The notes: generated from the letters alone by a model not told the origin. 20,354 bases of DNA from CAZKFA01 sp964551925 (GCA_964551925.1 CAZKFA010000032.1:1-20354); one strand, 5' to 3'; positions 6,060-14,078 are shown, counted from the first letter of the stretch. Numbers and translations are program-made.

Positions 6060-8607
6060 CTGGAGGTAACTCTATTTCACCTTCGCTAGCAGCAACCAAT
6101 GAAAGCTGTTCTGAGCCATCATCCAGTCCCTCTGCGGCTTTAACACTTTCGTCTTCATCAGGATCAATAATCGGATTGATTGAAACAACCTCGTCACCAT
6201 CCTCAAGCCTTTGGATACAAGAGCCTGTTGCCATACGACTTTGGAAGCTAATATCAGCAACCTTCTGTCTTACTACCACACCATTAGCAGTAGCAATAAT
6301 AAATTCATCGTTAGGACTAACTACTCTGATAGTCGCAAGCTTAGACTTAGCTGTCTTAAACTTAGTACCAATCAAACCAAGTCCACCACGCCCTTGTACA
6401 CGGAACTCGCCGATCTTGATACGCTTACCAAAACCATCATTAGTAATAACCAATAAGTTGGTATCGTCATTATCAGAATCCACTATATCAAAACCCACTA
6501 ACTGATCGCCTTCACGTAAACTAATAGCCTTAACCCCTTTAGCAGTTCTGCCCATAGGTCGAACATCATCTTCACTATAGCGAATCACCATACCATCACT
6601 AGTACCAAGTACAAAACTCTTAGTACCATCGGAGATACGCACCCAGCTTAATTTATCTTCTTTATCAAGATTAATCGCAATAATTCCAGACTTACGAACT
6701 GATTCAAACTCCGAGAGAGCCGTCTTCTTAATTGTGCCAAGCTTAGTGAGCATACTTAAATAAGTACCCTCATCAAACTCACGCACCGGAATAACAGCAG
6801 TAATATTGTCATCAGATTTGATATTAATAAAATTAACCAAAGCCTGTCCCTTAGCTTGCCTTGATGCTTCTGGTAAATCATAGACTTTACTACTATAAAC
6901 TTGCCCCTTATCAGTAAAAAACAGTAAAGTATCATGTGTCGAGGTTACAAAGAAATGTTGCAAATCATCTTCATCACGAGTTTTGATACCACCCTTACCC
7001 TTGGTGGCACGACGCTGACGCTCAAAAGTAATTAATGGAATACGCTTGATATAACCTTGAGACGTAATAAACACAGCCATCTTCTCATCAGCAATAAGAT
7101 CTTCCATTGATAGCGTACCTCTATCAACAACAATTTTAGTCTTACGCTCATCGCCATATTTCTTGATGATTTCTTCTGACTGCTTTCTAACTTCATCAAG
7201 AATAAGTTTTCTACTACTTAGCAATCTCTGTAAGGATTTGATAGTTTTCTCTAATTCTTTTTTCTCTGCTTCAAGCTTCTCTTGCTCTAAGCCAGTCAAT
7301 CTTCTCAACTGCATGTCAAGTATAGCCGTAGCTTGCTTCTCAGAAAGCTTAAACTTGGTCATTAAGCCTTCACGAGCTGCTTCTGTAGTCTCTGAACTCT
7401 TGATTAGTTTAATCACCTTATCAATATCCGCAATCGCAATTAACAAGCCTTCAACTATATGATGTCTTGCTTCAGCCTTAGCCAAATCAAATTGTGCTTT
7501 GCGAGTAACGACGCTAACTCTAAATTCAACAAATTCATGAAGGATCTCCATCAATGTTAGTTGTCTTGGCTTACCATCAACAAGCGCAACCATATTTACA
7601 GAGAAGTTTTGCTGCAATGGTGTGAATTTCAAAAGATTATTCAAAACCACTTGTGGATTAGCATCGCGCTTAAGTTTAATAACTATACGAGTACCATCAC
7701 GACCACTCTCATCATTGGCGTCTGCAATACCAGTAATTCTTTCATTACGCACAAGATCCGCAATCTTAGTAATAAAGTTTTCGGCACCAACTAAGTAAGG
7801 CAACTCAGTAATAATGATTGCAGTCTGACTAGCGGTTTTACCTTTTGCAATTTCTTCTATACGATAAGTTCCTTTCTGAACAATAGAACCCTTACCAGTA
7901 GTAAAAGCATCTTTAATACCAGCAGTACCGACAATGCTGCATCCTGACGGGAAGTCAGGTGCTTTGATGATCTTATTCATCTCTTCAAAGCTAATCTCTG
8001 GGTTGTTTACATAAGCAATCACACCTTGCATAACCTCAGTAAGATTATGTGGTGGAATATTAGTTGCCATACCAACCGCGATACCGGTAGAACCATTAAC
8101 AAGTAGAGTTGGGATCTTCGATGGCAGAACTTTAGGTTCCTTCAATGAACCATCAAAGTTATCAACGAAATCAACTGTATTAGAATCGATGTCGTCGATT
8201 ATATCTACAGACATCTTAGATAATCTTGCTTCGGTATAACGCATCGCTGCTGGACCATCATCAAGACTTCCAAAGTTACCATGCCCGCTAATCAAAATAT
8301 AGCGAGAACTAAAATTCTGCGCCATACGCACCAAAGAATCATAAACAGCAGTATCACCATGCGGGTGATATTTACCCAAAACTTCACCGACGATACGAGC
8401 ACACTTCTTAAATGCCTTATCAGGATACATGCCCATATCGTGCATAGCATAAAGGATACGGCGATGTACTGGTTTCAAGCCATCGCGGACATCTGGCAGG
8501 GCTCTACTAACAATTACAGACATGGCATAATTAATGAAACTTTGTTTCATTTCATCACGCACTGTGACTTCTAATATCTTACCGCCGGACTTAAATAGAT
8601 CTTTCAT
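6031..8607 (-). CDS. gyrA: DNA gyrase subunit A
   Basis: GyrA is the DNA-breaking and rejoining subunit of gyrase, which introduces negative supercoils. Full length at 858 residues. The N-terminal breakage-reunion domain holds HPHGDTAVYD at 81-90 and the catalytic tyrosine Y124 in AAMRYTEAR. Quinolone-determining positions equivalent to E. coli Ser83 and Asp87 are Thr86 and Asp90. Catalytic numbering shows a one-residue contraction just before the Tyr. The C-terminal half has the beta-pinwheel repeats, and the tail is acidic (DDEPIEELE), as in gyrase rather than topoisomerase IV. The GyrA box reads QRRATKG instead of the usual QRRGGKG. AGGAG lies 9 nt before the ATG. It follows HU and overlaps plsX. 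Confidence 0.95.
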   Translation of the reverse strand: MKDLFKSGGKILEVTVRDEMKQSFINYAMSVIVSRALPDVRDGLKPVHRRILYAMHDMGMYPDKAFKKCARIVGEVLGKYHPHGDTAVYDSLVRMAQNFSSRYILISGHGNFGSLDDGPAAMRYTEARLSKMSVDIIDDIDSNTVDFVDNFDGSLKEPKVLPSKIPTLLVNGSTGIAVGMATNIPPHNLTEVMQGVIAYVNNPEISFEEMNKIIKAPDFPSGCSIVGTAGIKDAFTTGKGSIVQKGTYRIEEIAKGKTASQTAIIITELPYLVGAENFITKIADLVRNERITGIADANDESGRDGTRIVIKLKRDANPQVVLNNLLKFTPLQQNFSVNMVALVDGKPRQLTLMEILHEFVEFRVSVVTRKAQFDLAKAEARHHIVEGLLIAIADIDKVIKLIKSSETTEAAREGLMTKFKLSEKQATAILDMQLRRLTGLEQEKLEAEKKELEKTIKSLQRLLSSRKLILDEVRKQSEEIIKKYGDERKTKIVVDRGTLSMEDLIADEKMAVFITSQGYIKRIPLITFERQRRATKGKGGIKTRDEDDLQHFFVTSTHDTLLFFTDKGQVYSSKVYDLPEASRQAKGQALVNFINIKSDDNITAVIPVREFDEGTYLSMLTKLGTIKKTALSEFESVRKSGIIAINLDKEDKLSWVRISDGTKSFVLGTSDGMVIRYSEDDVRPMGRTAKGVKAISLREGDQLVGFDIVDSDNDDTNLLVITNDGFGKRIKIGEFRVQGRGGLGLIGTKFKTAKSKLATIRVVSPNDEFIIATANGVVVRQKVADISFQSRMATGSCIQRLEDGDEVVSINPIIDPDEDESVKAAEGLDDGSEQLSLVAASEGEIELPPDDEPIEELE

Positions 8608-8633
8608 TTGGGATTACTCCTTAATTGTACTAT

Positions 8634-8663
8634 AAAAAAAGCCCACCAATGAATGATGGGCTT
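8634..8663 (-). terminator. Rho-independent terminator after HU
   Basis: On the minus strand a 9-bp stem (AAGCCCATC with GGTGGGCTT, one G-U pair) encloses a 7-nt loop and is followed directly by seven T. It stands 31 nt after the HU stop and only 26 nt before the gyrA ATG. Confidence 0.85.
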
Positions 8664-8694
8664 ATCAGAATTTGATTTACTCAAATTTAATTAA

Positions 8695-8973
8695 CTATCT
8701 ACCTTTAACAGTATCTTTGAACTGCTTTCCAGCAGAGAAAGCTGGCACACTTGAAGCAGCAATTTTGATCTCTTCTCCAGTTCTTGGATTACGACCAATT
8801 CTGCCTTTTCTGTGACGCTTTGAAAAAGTACCAAAACCAGTAAGAGTAACTTTCTCACCTTTGGCAACTTGTTTTTTTATTTCTTCAAGAAATTCAGATA
8901 TCACATGCTCTGCTTGCTTTTGTGATAGATCCGCTTCTTCTGCGATCTTTGCAACTAATTCACCTTTATTCAT
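8695..8973 (-). CDS. hup: HU-family nucleoid DNA-binding protein
   Basis: A 92-residue histone-like protein that bends and compacts DNA as a dimer. It shows the complete HU fold: two N-terminal helices (MNKGELVAKIAEEADLS ...), the conserved LTGFGTF turn at about 44-50, and the DNA-binding arm with GRNPRTGEEI, where the intercalating proline lies. The last helix ends GKQFKDTVKGR. AGGAG lies 8 nt before the ATG, and the leader is of normal length, unlike most promoter-proximal genes here. It precedes gyrA on the same strand, separated by a strong terminator. HU and gyrase both control supercoiling, so a functional link is reasonable. HU rather than IHF is inferred from overall sequence. Confidence 0.95.
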   Translation of the reverse strand: MNKGELVAKIAEEADLSQKQAEHVISEFLEEIKKQVAKGEKVTLTGFGTFSKRHRKGRIGRNPRTGEEIKIAASSVPAFSAGKQFKDTVKGR

Positions 8974-9013
8974 CTAGGATTCTCCTTTAATAAACATCCC
9001 CATCGAGGGGGTT

Positions 9014-9033
9014 ATATAGTGAAATTACTATAT
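9014..9033. promoter_or_regulatory. Inverted repeat ATATAGT-N6-ACTATAT in the HU promoter
   Basis: Perfect 7-bp arms around GAAATT overlap the proposed HU -10. It could be an operator, or simply an AT-rich promoter symmetry. Confidence 0.35.
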
Positions 9034-9056
9034 TTCCGCCTTTTTTAGCAAGTAAA
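9027..9056 (-). promoter_or_regulatory. Probable promoter of HU (TTTACT-N18-TATAGT)
   Basis: On the minus strand TTTACT (9051-9056) and TATAGT (9027-9032) are 18 bp apart, predicting a leader of about 45 nt. The leader holds a small CCCC/GGGG hairpin (8998-9010) and the AGGAG site. Confidence 0.4.
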
Positions 9057-9133
9057 ACAGGGCTTTTTTAATAAAAAAACGCTAATATTAAGCTAAAAGT
9101 GCTAAAATTAGCCTTAACAGAGCCATTTATCAA

Positions 9134-9139
9134 GATAAT
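9134..9139 (+). promoter_or_regulatory. Possible -10 (GATAAT) of the 9151 gene
   Basis: GATAAT ends 11 nt before the ATG; no ribosome binding site lies in between. This is the loosest fit to the short-leader pattern. No clear -35. Confidence 0.3.
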
Positions 9140-9150
9140 GGCAGCAACCC

Positions 9151-10092
9151 ATGAGCGAGATAACACTCAATCCACAACTCACTAACAGTGCCACCCGTCC
9201 CTTATTCCTTGGCAAAGCTCAAGCTCAGCAAACTAGTGCCGCCCTTTTTAGCAACGAAGAATTAGTTCCTTTAGTTAAGCTATTAGCTCAGCGCTTACAG
9301 ATCTCTGAATTAATGGCATTTAAATTGGTGCGTAAATTTTTAGGCTCTGGACACGCAGCTAGTTTTGAGGAATTGCAACAATTCCTGAGTAATTTTCTTG
9401 AAACAGATACCAATAAACAAACTCAATCAGTAGTCAAAAACTTCCAGCAAGCTACCTCTGAAGCTCAATCAGAAAGAGCTCTTGATCAAGCTTTCAAACC
9501 TCTTATCAAAGAACTTGGTAATAAATACCAAGAAAATAAAACACGCAATATTAAACAAGATGTCTCTGATTTATTTAGTCCAAGAGCAACCAAAGTTTCG
9601 CTAAATCCACAGATACCATTACCAACTAACCTTACTAATCCAAAAGCTTTTGCCTCTTGGTTAGTGAATAACAAAGCTGCTTTCATCACCCTCAAAACCA
9701 ATCCCCAACTGACTTATCTATTATTAGCTTTGAGTAATCCACAGATCCAAAAATCTCCCGTACTTATGGCAGAAATCACCAAATTACTCGCCCAACTTAT
9801 AAAACTACGTCAAGGTAAGGGTCTTGAGACAGCAACAGAAGATGATGTCAAAGAAAATCTTGACTATCAAATCAAACAAGAAACAAATGTTCATGAGCAT
9901 AGTATCGTTGGCAGCGTAAGAGAAACTCTAGAAAATATAACTATCAATCCAATGCGTGATTTCTTGATTGAAGCCGAGAGATTTGCCGAGGAAGAGATTG
10001 CAAATCTCTGGTCATTGACTCTCAAAAAAGAAAAAGAACTAGAAGAACAGATCCGCAAAGGCATTCGCGGACTTAGAGATAAAGATAATTGA
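9151..10092 (+). CDS. Hypothetical Gln/Lys-rich helical protein
   Basis: I do not recognise this 313-residue protein. It has no signal peptide or membrane segment. The first 30 residues are Thr/Gln/Ala-rich and probably disordered. Residues about 35-130 are helical (LVKLLAQRLQISELMAFKLV ...), residues 150-220 contain NPQ-rich turns and two Leu-rich helices, and the last 40 residues are a strongly charged helix likely to form a coiled coil (EEEIANLWSLTLKKEKELEE). It lies just upstream of pilT but a promoter-like TTGACA stands between them, so co-transcription is not certain. A GATAAT at 9134-9139, 11 nt before the ATG, may be its -10. A role with type IV pili is possible only by position. Confidence 0.5.
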   Translation: MSEITLNPQLTNSATRPLFLGKAQAQQTSAALFSNEELVPLVKLLAQRLQISELMAFKLVRKFLGSGHAASFEELQQFLSNFLETDTNKQTQSVVKNFQQATSEAQSERALDQAFKPLIKELGNKYQENKTRNIKQDVSDLFSPRATKVSLNPQIPLPTNLTNPKAFASWLVNNKAAFITLKTNPQLTYLLLALSNPQIQKSPVLMAEITKLLAQLIKLRQGKGLETATEDDVKENLDYQIKQETNVHEHSIVGSVRETLENITINPMRDFLIEAERFAEEEIANLWSLTLKKEKELEEQIRKGIRGLRDKDN

Positions 10093-10106
10093 TCACGTTA
10101 AATTTC

Positions 10107-10138
10107 TTGACATAAAATTAAGCTAAACTGGGAATAAT
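10107..10138 (+). promoter_or_regulatory. Possible promoter of pilT (TTGACA with AATAAT)
   Basis: TTGACA at 10107-10112 is a consensus -35. The best -10-like hexamer, AATAAT at 10133-10138, is 20 bp away, longer than usual, and ends 6 nt before the pilT ATG. No ribosome binding site is seen. Confidence 0.4.
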
Positions 10139-10144
10139 ATAACT

Positions 10145-11224
10145 ATGATCGAAAAACTTCTCAAGTTAGTAATCGACAGTGGTGCTAGCGATCTACACAT
10201 CGCAACTGGTGAGCCGCCTATCCTCAGAATACATGGACACTTAAAACGTACAGAATTTGCAGCATTAAACGCTGAACAAACCAAAGCCCTATGCTTTGGC
10301 TTCCTCACTCAACATCAAAAAGAAGTTCTAGAAACCACTCATGAAGTAGATTTGGCTTACGGAGTCAAAGGACTAGGAAGATTTAGAATCAATGTTTATA
10401 AAGACCGCTTAGGTTATAGCGCAGCTCTTCGAACTATCACCGAAAAAATCCCTAGCATTGATGAACTAGGCTTACCTGCCACAACAAAAGAAGTAGCCAA
10501 ACTCCCTCGTGGATTGGTTTTGGTGACTGGACCCACCGGTTCCGGTAAATCAACAACCCTGGCTTCTATTATTGATTGGATTAACACTCATCGCAGTGAA
10601 CACATTCTGACTATTGAAGATCCCATAGAGTTCATTCACACATCTAAAACTAGCCTTATCAATCAGCGCGAGATTGGATCAGACACTCATAGCTTCAGTG
10701 CCGCTCTCAGAGCTTCTCTTAGAGAAGATCCTGATGTGATCTTGATTGGTGAGATGCGAGACCTAGAGACTATCTCACTTGCTGTTACGGCTGCAGAGAC
10801 TGGACACTTAGTCTTTGGTACCTTACACACCAGTTCAGCAGCGACCACTCTTGATAGATTGATCGACGTATTCCCACCTGAACAACAGACACAGATTAGA
10901 ATTCAGCTGAGTAACTCTCTTAAAGCAGTGCTCTCACAAACCTTACTTCCAAAAAAAGACGGTCAAGGTAGATGTATGGCAATGGAGATTATGACCGTAA
11001 CTCCTGGTATCGCTAATTTAATTCGCGAAGCCAAAACCTCACAAATATACTCAGCGATACAAACCGGACGCAAGGATGGTATGCAGACCCTGGAATCGGC
11101 TCTAGCTGAACTCTACAAGAAAGGACTAGTACGTATAGAAGATATATTAACCAAGACCTCAAAAGTAGATGAATTAAAGAACTTACTTGGTTCTGATATT
11201 GTTAACGCGCAACTGGTCGGATAA
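10145..11224 (+). CDS. pilT: Type IV pilus retraction ATPase PilT
   Basis: PilT is the hexameric cytoplasmic ATPase that depolymerises type IV pili, driving twitching motility and DNA uptake. Length 359 residues, normal for the family. Seen in order: the N-terminal PAS-like domain (GASDLHIATGEPPILRI, about 13-29), Walker A GPTGSGKST at 129-137, Asp box TIEDPIEF at 157-163, Walker B DVILIGEMRD at 197-206, His box GHLVFGTLHT at 220-229, and the C-terminal ANLIREAKT motif, which corresponds to the AIRNLIRE signature of PilT and separates it from PilB. No other pilus gene is next to it, which is common for pilT. The neighbours at 9151 and 11906 are unknown proteins. Confidence 0.95.
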   Translation: MIEKLLKLVIDSGASDLHIATGEPPILRIHGHLKRTEFAALNAEQTKALCFGFLTQHQKEVLETTHEVDLAYGVKGLGRFRINVYKDRLGYSAALRTITEKIPSIDELGLPATTKEVAKLPRGLVLVTGPTGSGKSTTLASIIDWINTHRSEHILTIEDPIEFIHTSKTSLINQREIGSDTHSFSAALRASLREDPDVILIGEMRDLETISLAVTAAETGHLVFGTLHTSSAATTLDRLIDVFPPEQQTQIRIQLSNSLKAVLSQTLLPKKDGQGRCMAMEIMTVTPGIANLIREAKTSQIYSAIQTGRKDGMQTLESALAELYKKGLVRIEDILTKTSKVDELKNLLGSDIVNAQLVG

Positions 11225-11226
11225 TA

Positions 11227-11232
11227 TACAAT
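11227..11232 (+). promoter_or_regulatory. Possible -10 (TACAAT) of the dcd gene
   Basis: TACAAT begins two bases after the pilT stop and ends 9 nt before the ATG at 11242. No ribosome binding site. It supports the upstream start, whereas homology favours the downstream one at 11284. Confidence 0.35.
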
Positions 11233-11241
11233 TAAGAATCT

Positions 11242-11862
11242 ATGTTGTCACTGTTAATTCTGATAGCTTTTGTAGTTTTTGTGATGCCTGGTAATCTAGT
11301 AGATTGGCAAATTCGCCTCTGCTTATTTTTAGGCTTACTCAAAATCGATAACTATCGTGATGAAGCAATTCAACCAAACAGCCTTGATGTACACCTGGGT
11401 AGAAAGTTTGCACGCCAAAACGTAGATGGTGACTTTGATAGCTTTGATGCTGATTTTATTGTACTAGCACCTGGTGATTTTGTACTAGCCACCACTGAAG
11501 AGTATTTCCACTTCCCAAGTAACTTACATGGTGTCTTGCAGGGTAAGAGCTCTTGGGCCCGCCTAGGGCTCTACGTAGAGTCGGCTGGACTCTTTGATAG
11601 TGGCTTTGAGGGTGAAGCTGTAGTAGAGCTCACCAATCAAGGCAAATCACCACTAGTGCTTGAATCTGGTAGAGCCATTGCACAGATGATATTTACGCGT
11701 AATTTAACCGTGGCTAACCCTTACGGTAAGAAGAAATATGGCAGCAGTAACTACCAAGGACAGAAAGGCGCTCAAGAAAGCTGCCTGGCTGGCGTCATTG
11801 ATTCAGCACAGAACAAGCTCAAATCTAGTAAATTAGTGCATAACTTTGAACAAAATAATTAG
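11242..11862 (+). CDS. dcd: dCTP deaminase, possibly bifunctional dUMP-forming type
   Basis: The enzyme deaminates dCTP to dUTP, supplying the route to dTTP; some members also hydrolyse dUTP to dUMP. The trimeric dUTPase fold is clear: QPNSLDVHLG at 44-53, then GKSSWARLGL at 101-110 with Ser103 and Arg107 matching the E. coli catalytic Ser111 and Arg115, SAGLFDSGF with Ala115, and Glu129 matching the catalytic Glu138. The AG after the loop and the Lys in GKSS resemble the mycobacterial bifunctional enzymes more than E. coli (TAHRID). The C-terminus has the KKYG ... YQGQKG nucleotide-covering segment. Residues 1-14 (MLSLLILIAFVVFV) are a hydrophobic extension absent from the family; a start at Met15 (11284) would give normal length. 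A separate dut gene lies at 14892. Confidence 0.85.
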   Translation: MLSLLILIAFVVFVMPGNLVDWQIRLCLFLGLLKIDNYRDEAIQPNSLDVHLGRKFARQNVDGDFDSFDADFIVLAPGDFVLATTEEYFHFPSNLHGVLQGKSSWARLGLYVESAGLFDSGFEGEAVVELTNQGKSPLVLESGRAIAQMIFTRNLTVANPYGKKKYGSSNYQGQKGAQESCLAGVIDSAQNKLKSSKLVHNFEQNN

Positions 11863-11868
11863 CGAGTA

Positions 11869-11898
11869 TTGACAAGTTCGCCTTTGTATTGATACAAT
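11869..11898 (+). promoter_or_regulatory. Sigma-70 promoter (TTGACA-N18-TACAAT), leaderless geometry
   Basis: Consensus -35 TTGACA (11869-11874), an 18-bp spacer and TACAAT (11893-11898), which ends 7 nt before the ATG at 11906. This is the clearest two-box promoter in the window and predicts transcription from the A of the start codon. Confidence 0.65.
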
Positions 11899-11905
11899 TA
11901 CAACT

Positions 11906-12826
11906 ATGACTAGTATTTTCAGAAATTTCGCAACAAGTGCGGCTATCGCAGCTGCCACTCTTGGCGCAGATCCAGCCTTAGCCCAGAACCCCAGTCAAAT
12001 CCGCGGCACTGGTGGTATGTCAGCCCCAGGATCAATACCCTCATCAGGTTTCTCTGGTAATATTCGGAACGAGAATACACCGTCAGCATCTTCTTTTATT
12101 CCTTTTTCTTTTGGTAATTTATTTGTTAATCCTCAATCGCAAATACGCCAGCCTTATGGCGCGGATTACGGTATATATCCAAGACAATTTCCAACTGCTG
12201 GACAGCTGCCTTATTCACCACAAGGCAGCGGACAAATCCGTCAGAGGTATCAACAACCAGCACCGGTAACACAAACAATACCAGCACAGACTCAGCCTCA
12301 AACACAAAATGCAACTCAAGTAACTGCAGAGCAGGAACAATTACAGAATGTGATCGGTGGAATTTTTGCTGGCAAGTTTGCTCAAAACACTTCTTCCAAA
12401 GCAATAACAGAATTTGCACGCAATAATCAAGAAGCTCTTGAAGCTAATAGCAGTAAGCTTAAATTCGCTCTTGGATTTCAAGCGGTATTACTTAAACCAG
12501 AAATTAAAGAAGGTCTATATCCAGTACATCAAAATTTCTTGACCACTATGATGGCTGAATTAGAGAACCCACAGGGTCCAAGCCCAATGGATATAATCAT
12601 CTATGCTAATGCCGCAGCCACTCTCAAAGCCACTCTAGATCAAGGGATCAAAGATGGTAAAGTTACACAACAAGAAGTTGATGCATACCAAAGATCAACA
12701 CTTAATCCTCGTATTAATGGACAAGTAGTCCCTGGATTTACAGATCCTTATGCTTTAGCCATAGAAGTAGCGAGAGTTGATGCTTTATTAAAAACTGCAA
12801 CTAAAGAGATGCCTGCTTCATTATAG
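11906..12826 (+). CDS. Secreted hypothetical protein with Pro/Gln-rich linker
   Basis: I do not recognise this 306-residue protein. Residues 1-26 form a Sec signal peptide (Arg, Ala-rich core, PALA then Q). Residues 27-140 are low-complexity, rich in Pro, Gln, Ser, Gly and Asn, with QTQPQTQ-type runs, and probably form a flexible periplasmic or surface linker. From about 145 to the end is a folded, mainly helical domain (IGGIFAGKFAQ ..., FALGFQAVLLKPEI, DIIIYANAAATLKATLDQG, a charged helix, then DPYALAIEVARVDALLKTA). No lipobox, membrane anchor or cell-wall motif is visible. It sits in its own transcription unit between dcd and nuoD; nothing in the context fixes its role. Confidence 0.6.
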   Translation: MTSIFRNFATSAAIAAATLGADPALAQNPSQIRGTGGMSAPGSIPSSGFSGNIRNENTPSASSFIPFSFGNLFVNPQSQIRQPYGADYGIYPRQFPTAGQLPYSPQGSGQIRQRYQQPAPVTQTIPAQTQPQTQNATQVTAEQEQLQNVIGGIFAGKFAQNTSSKAITEFARNNQEALEANSSKLKFALGFQAVLLKPEIKEGLYPVHQNFLTTMMAELENPQGPSPMDIIIYANAAATLKATLDQGIKDGKVTQQEVDAYQRSTLNPRINGQVVPGFTDPYALAIEVARVDALLKTATKEMPASL

Positions 12827-12845
12827 ACATCCTGTAAAAAAGCCC

Positions 12846-12854
12846 TGCTATAAT
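12846..12854 (+). promoter_or_regulatory. Extended -10 (TGCTATAAT) of nuoD, leaderless geometry
   Basis: A perfect extended -10 ends 8 nt before the ATG at 12863. A -35-like TAGACA at 12824-12829 (19-bp spacer) overlaps the TAG stop of the preceding gene. No ribosome binding site. The -10 lies in the odd palindrome CTATAATATAG. Confidence 0.6.
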
Positions 12855-12862
12855 ATAGGGAT

Positions 12863-14029
12863 ATGGCGATCCAAGATATCGATACTAGCACTGGACTCAA
12901 GACCGAAGATCTTGAAATTAACATGGGACCTCAACACCCTTCTACCCATGGTGTATTGCGCTTGAAAATTACTACCGATGGCGAGGTCATCAAAAAATGC
13001 GTGCCTGTTATTGGCTACTTGCATCGTGGCATGGAGTGGCTGGCGCAGAATCGTAACTTTGTCCAATATCAAGCTTTAGTTGATCGCGTTGATTACCTAG
13101 CAGGTATGTCTGATAGTCACGCTTATGTTACAGCAGTAGAGAAGATTGCTGACATTAAAGTACCACAGCGTGCTGAATACCTACGTATATTATGCGCAGA
13201 GCTTAACCGCATTTGCTCTCACCAATTGTCTTTGGGGATATTTATGCTAGACCTCGGAGCAATGATGGGCTTCCCCTTCTATGCTTTTCGTGATAGAGAG
13301 TCGATCCTATCCTTACTCGAAGAGATTTCTGGTCAACGCATGATGTTTAACTATATGCGTATTGGCGGAGTAGCGATGGACGTCCCACAGGGCTGGTTAG
13401 CTAAAGTTGAAAATTTAATCGACACTAGATTACTACTCTACACAGATGAGTATGAAGATCTAGTTACTAATAACCCAATCATCAAAATCCGTACTCAAGG
13501 CATTGGAATCATTGATCCAGTCAAAGGTCTAGAGTTCGGGCTGACTGGTCCGAACATTCGTGCTTCTGGTGTTAATTATGATGTACGCCGTGCTAAACCT
13601 TATTCGCTCTATGAAGAGTTTGATTTCAAGGTCGTAGTACGTAGTGAAGGTGATACTTTCGCGCGTTACAAATGCAGAGTAGAAGAAATTAGAGAATCTT
13701 GCAAAATCATAAAACAAGCAATTAGTAAAATACGTGCATTACCAGGCGGCGAGCAAGCACAGGCTCAGACAGAGTTACAAACAAAAAAAATATTACCAGG
13801 CTTCAAAGCTCCAGCTGGAGAAACTTACAACTGTGTTGAATCTCCACGTGGCGAGCTTGGAGTACATCTTATAACCGATGGCTCATCAGTGCCCTATAGA
13901 CTCAAGTGGCGCTCACCAAGCTGGTTCCCAACTGGGTTCCTACCAGAGATGGTTATTGGCTCACCAATATCTGATGTAGTTGCAATATTCTCATCATTAG
14001 ATGTTATTCTGCCTGACGTAGATAGGTAA
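12863..14029 (+). CDS. nuoD: NADH dehydrogenase (complex I) 49-kDa subunit NuoD/NdhH
   Basis: This subunit of the peripheral arm of respiratory complex I forms much of the quinone-binding cavity. It has 388 residues, the normal length for an unfused NuoD or NdhH. Seen: GPQHPSTHGVLR at 22-33, GYLHRGMEWLAQNR at 51-64, RVDYL at 75-79, RIGGVAMDVPQGW near 167-178, PRGELGVHL in the C-terminal part, and the terminal DVDR. His29 and Tyr78 correspond to the two quinone-head ligands described in the bacterial enzyme. No other complex I gene is adjacent: the gene stands alone between unknown genes with its own promoter. Cyanobacterial ndhH is usually separated from ndhCKJ and ndhAIGE, so this may be a lineage sign. 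I cannot tell NuoD from NdhH on sequence alone. Confidence 0.92.
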   Translation: MAIQDIDTSTGLKTEDLEINMGPQHPSTHGVLRLKITTDGEVIKKCVPVIGYLHRGMEWLAQNRNFVQYQALVDRVDYLAGMSDSHAYVTAVEKIADIKVPQRAEYLRILCAELNRICSHQLSLGIFMLDLGAMMGFPFYAFRDRESILSLLEEISGQRMMFNYMRIGGVAMDVPQGWLAKVENLIDTRLLLYTDEYEDLVTNNPIIKIRTQGIGIIDPVKGLEFGLTGPNIRASGVNYDVRRAKPYSLYEEFDFKVVVRSEGDTFARYKCRVEEIRESCKIIKQAISKIRALPGGEQAQAQTELQTKKILPGFKAPAGETYNCVESPRGELGVHLITDGSSVPYRLKWRSPSWFPTGFLPEMVIGSPISDVVAIFSSLDVILPDVDR

Positions 14030-14072
14030 ACACCTAAGCTAAATAGATGATCTAAGCCAAGTCCAATCTGGG

Positions 14073-14078
14073 TCTAAT
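14073..14078 (+). promoter_or_regulatory. Possible -10 (TCTAAT) of the 14087 gene, leaderless geometry
   Basis: TCTAAT ends 8 nt before the ATG at 14087; no ribosome binding site and no convincing -35. Confidence 0.35.

Noticed and set aside
9061..9080. T-run and A-run near 9061-9080 as a terminator
   Set aside because: The stem would be only A-T pairs with no GC core, and it lies between two divergent genes where no transcript needs ending.
9089..14043. The 9-mer TAAGCTAAA upstream of three genes (9089-9097, 10119-10127, 14035-14043)
   Set aside because: Distances to the ATGs differ (about 54, 18 and 44 nt) and the word is AT-rich, so chance is a sufficient explanation without a genome-wide count.
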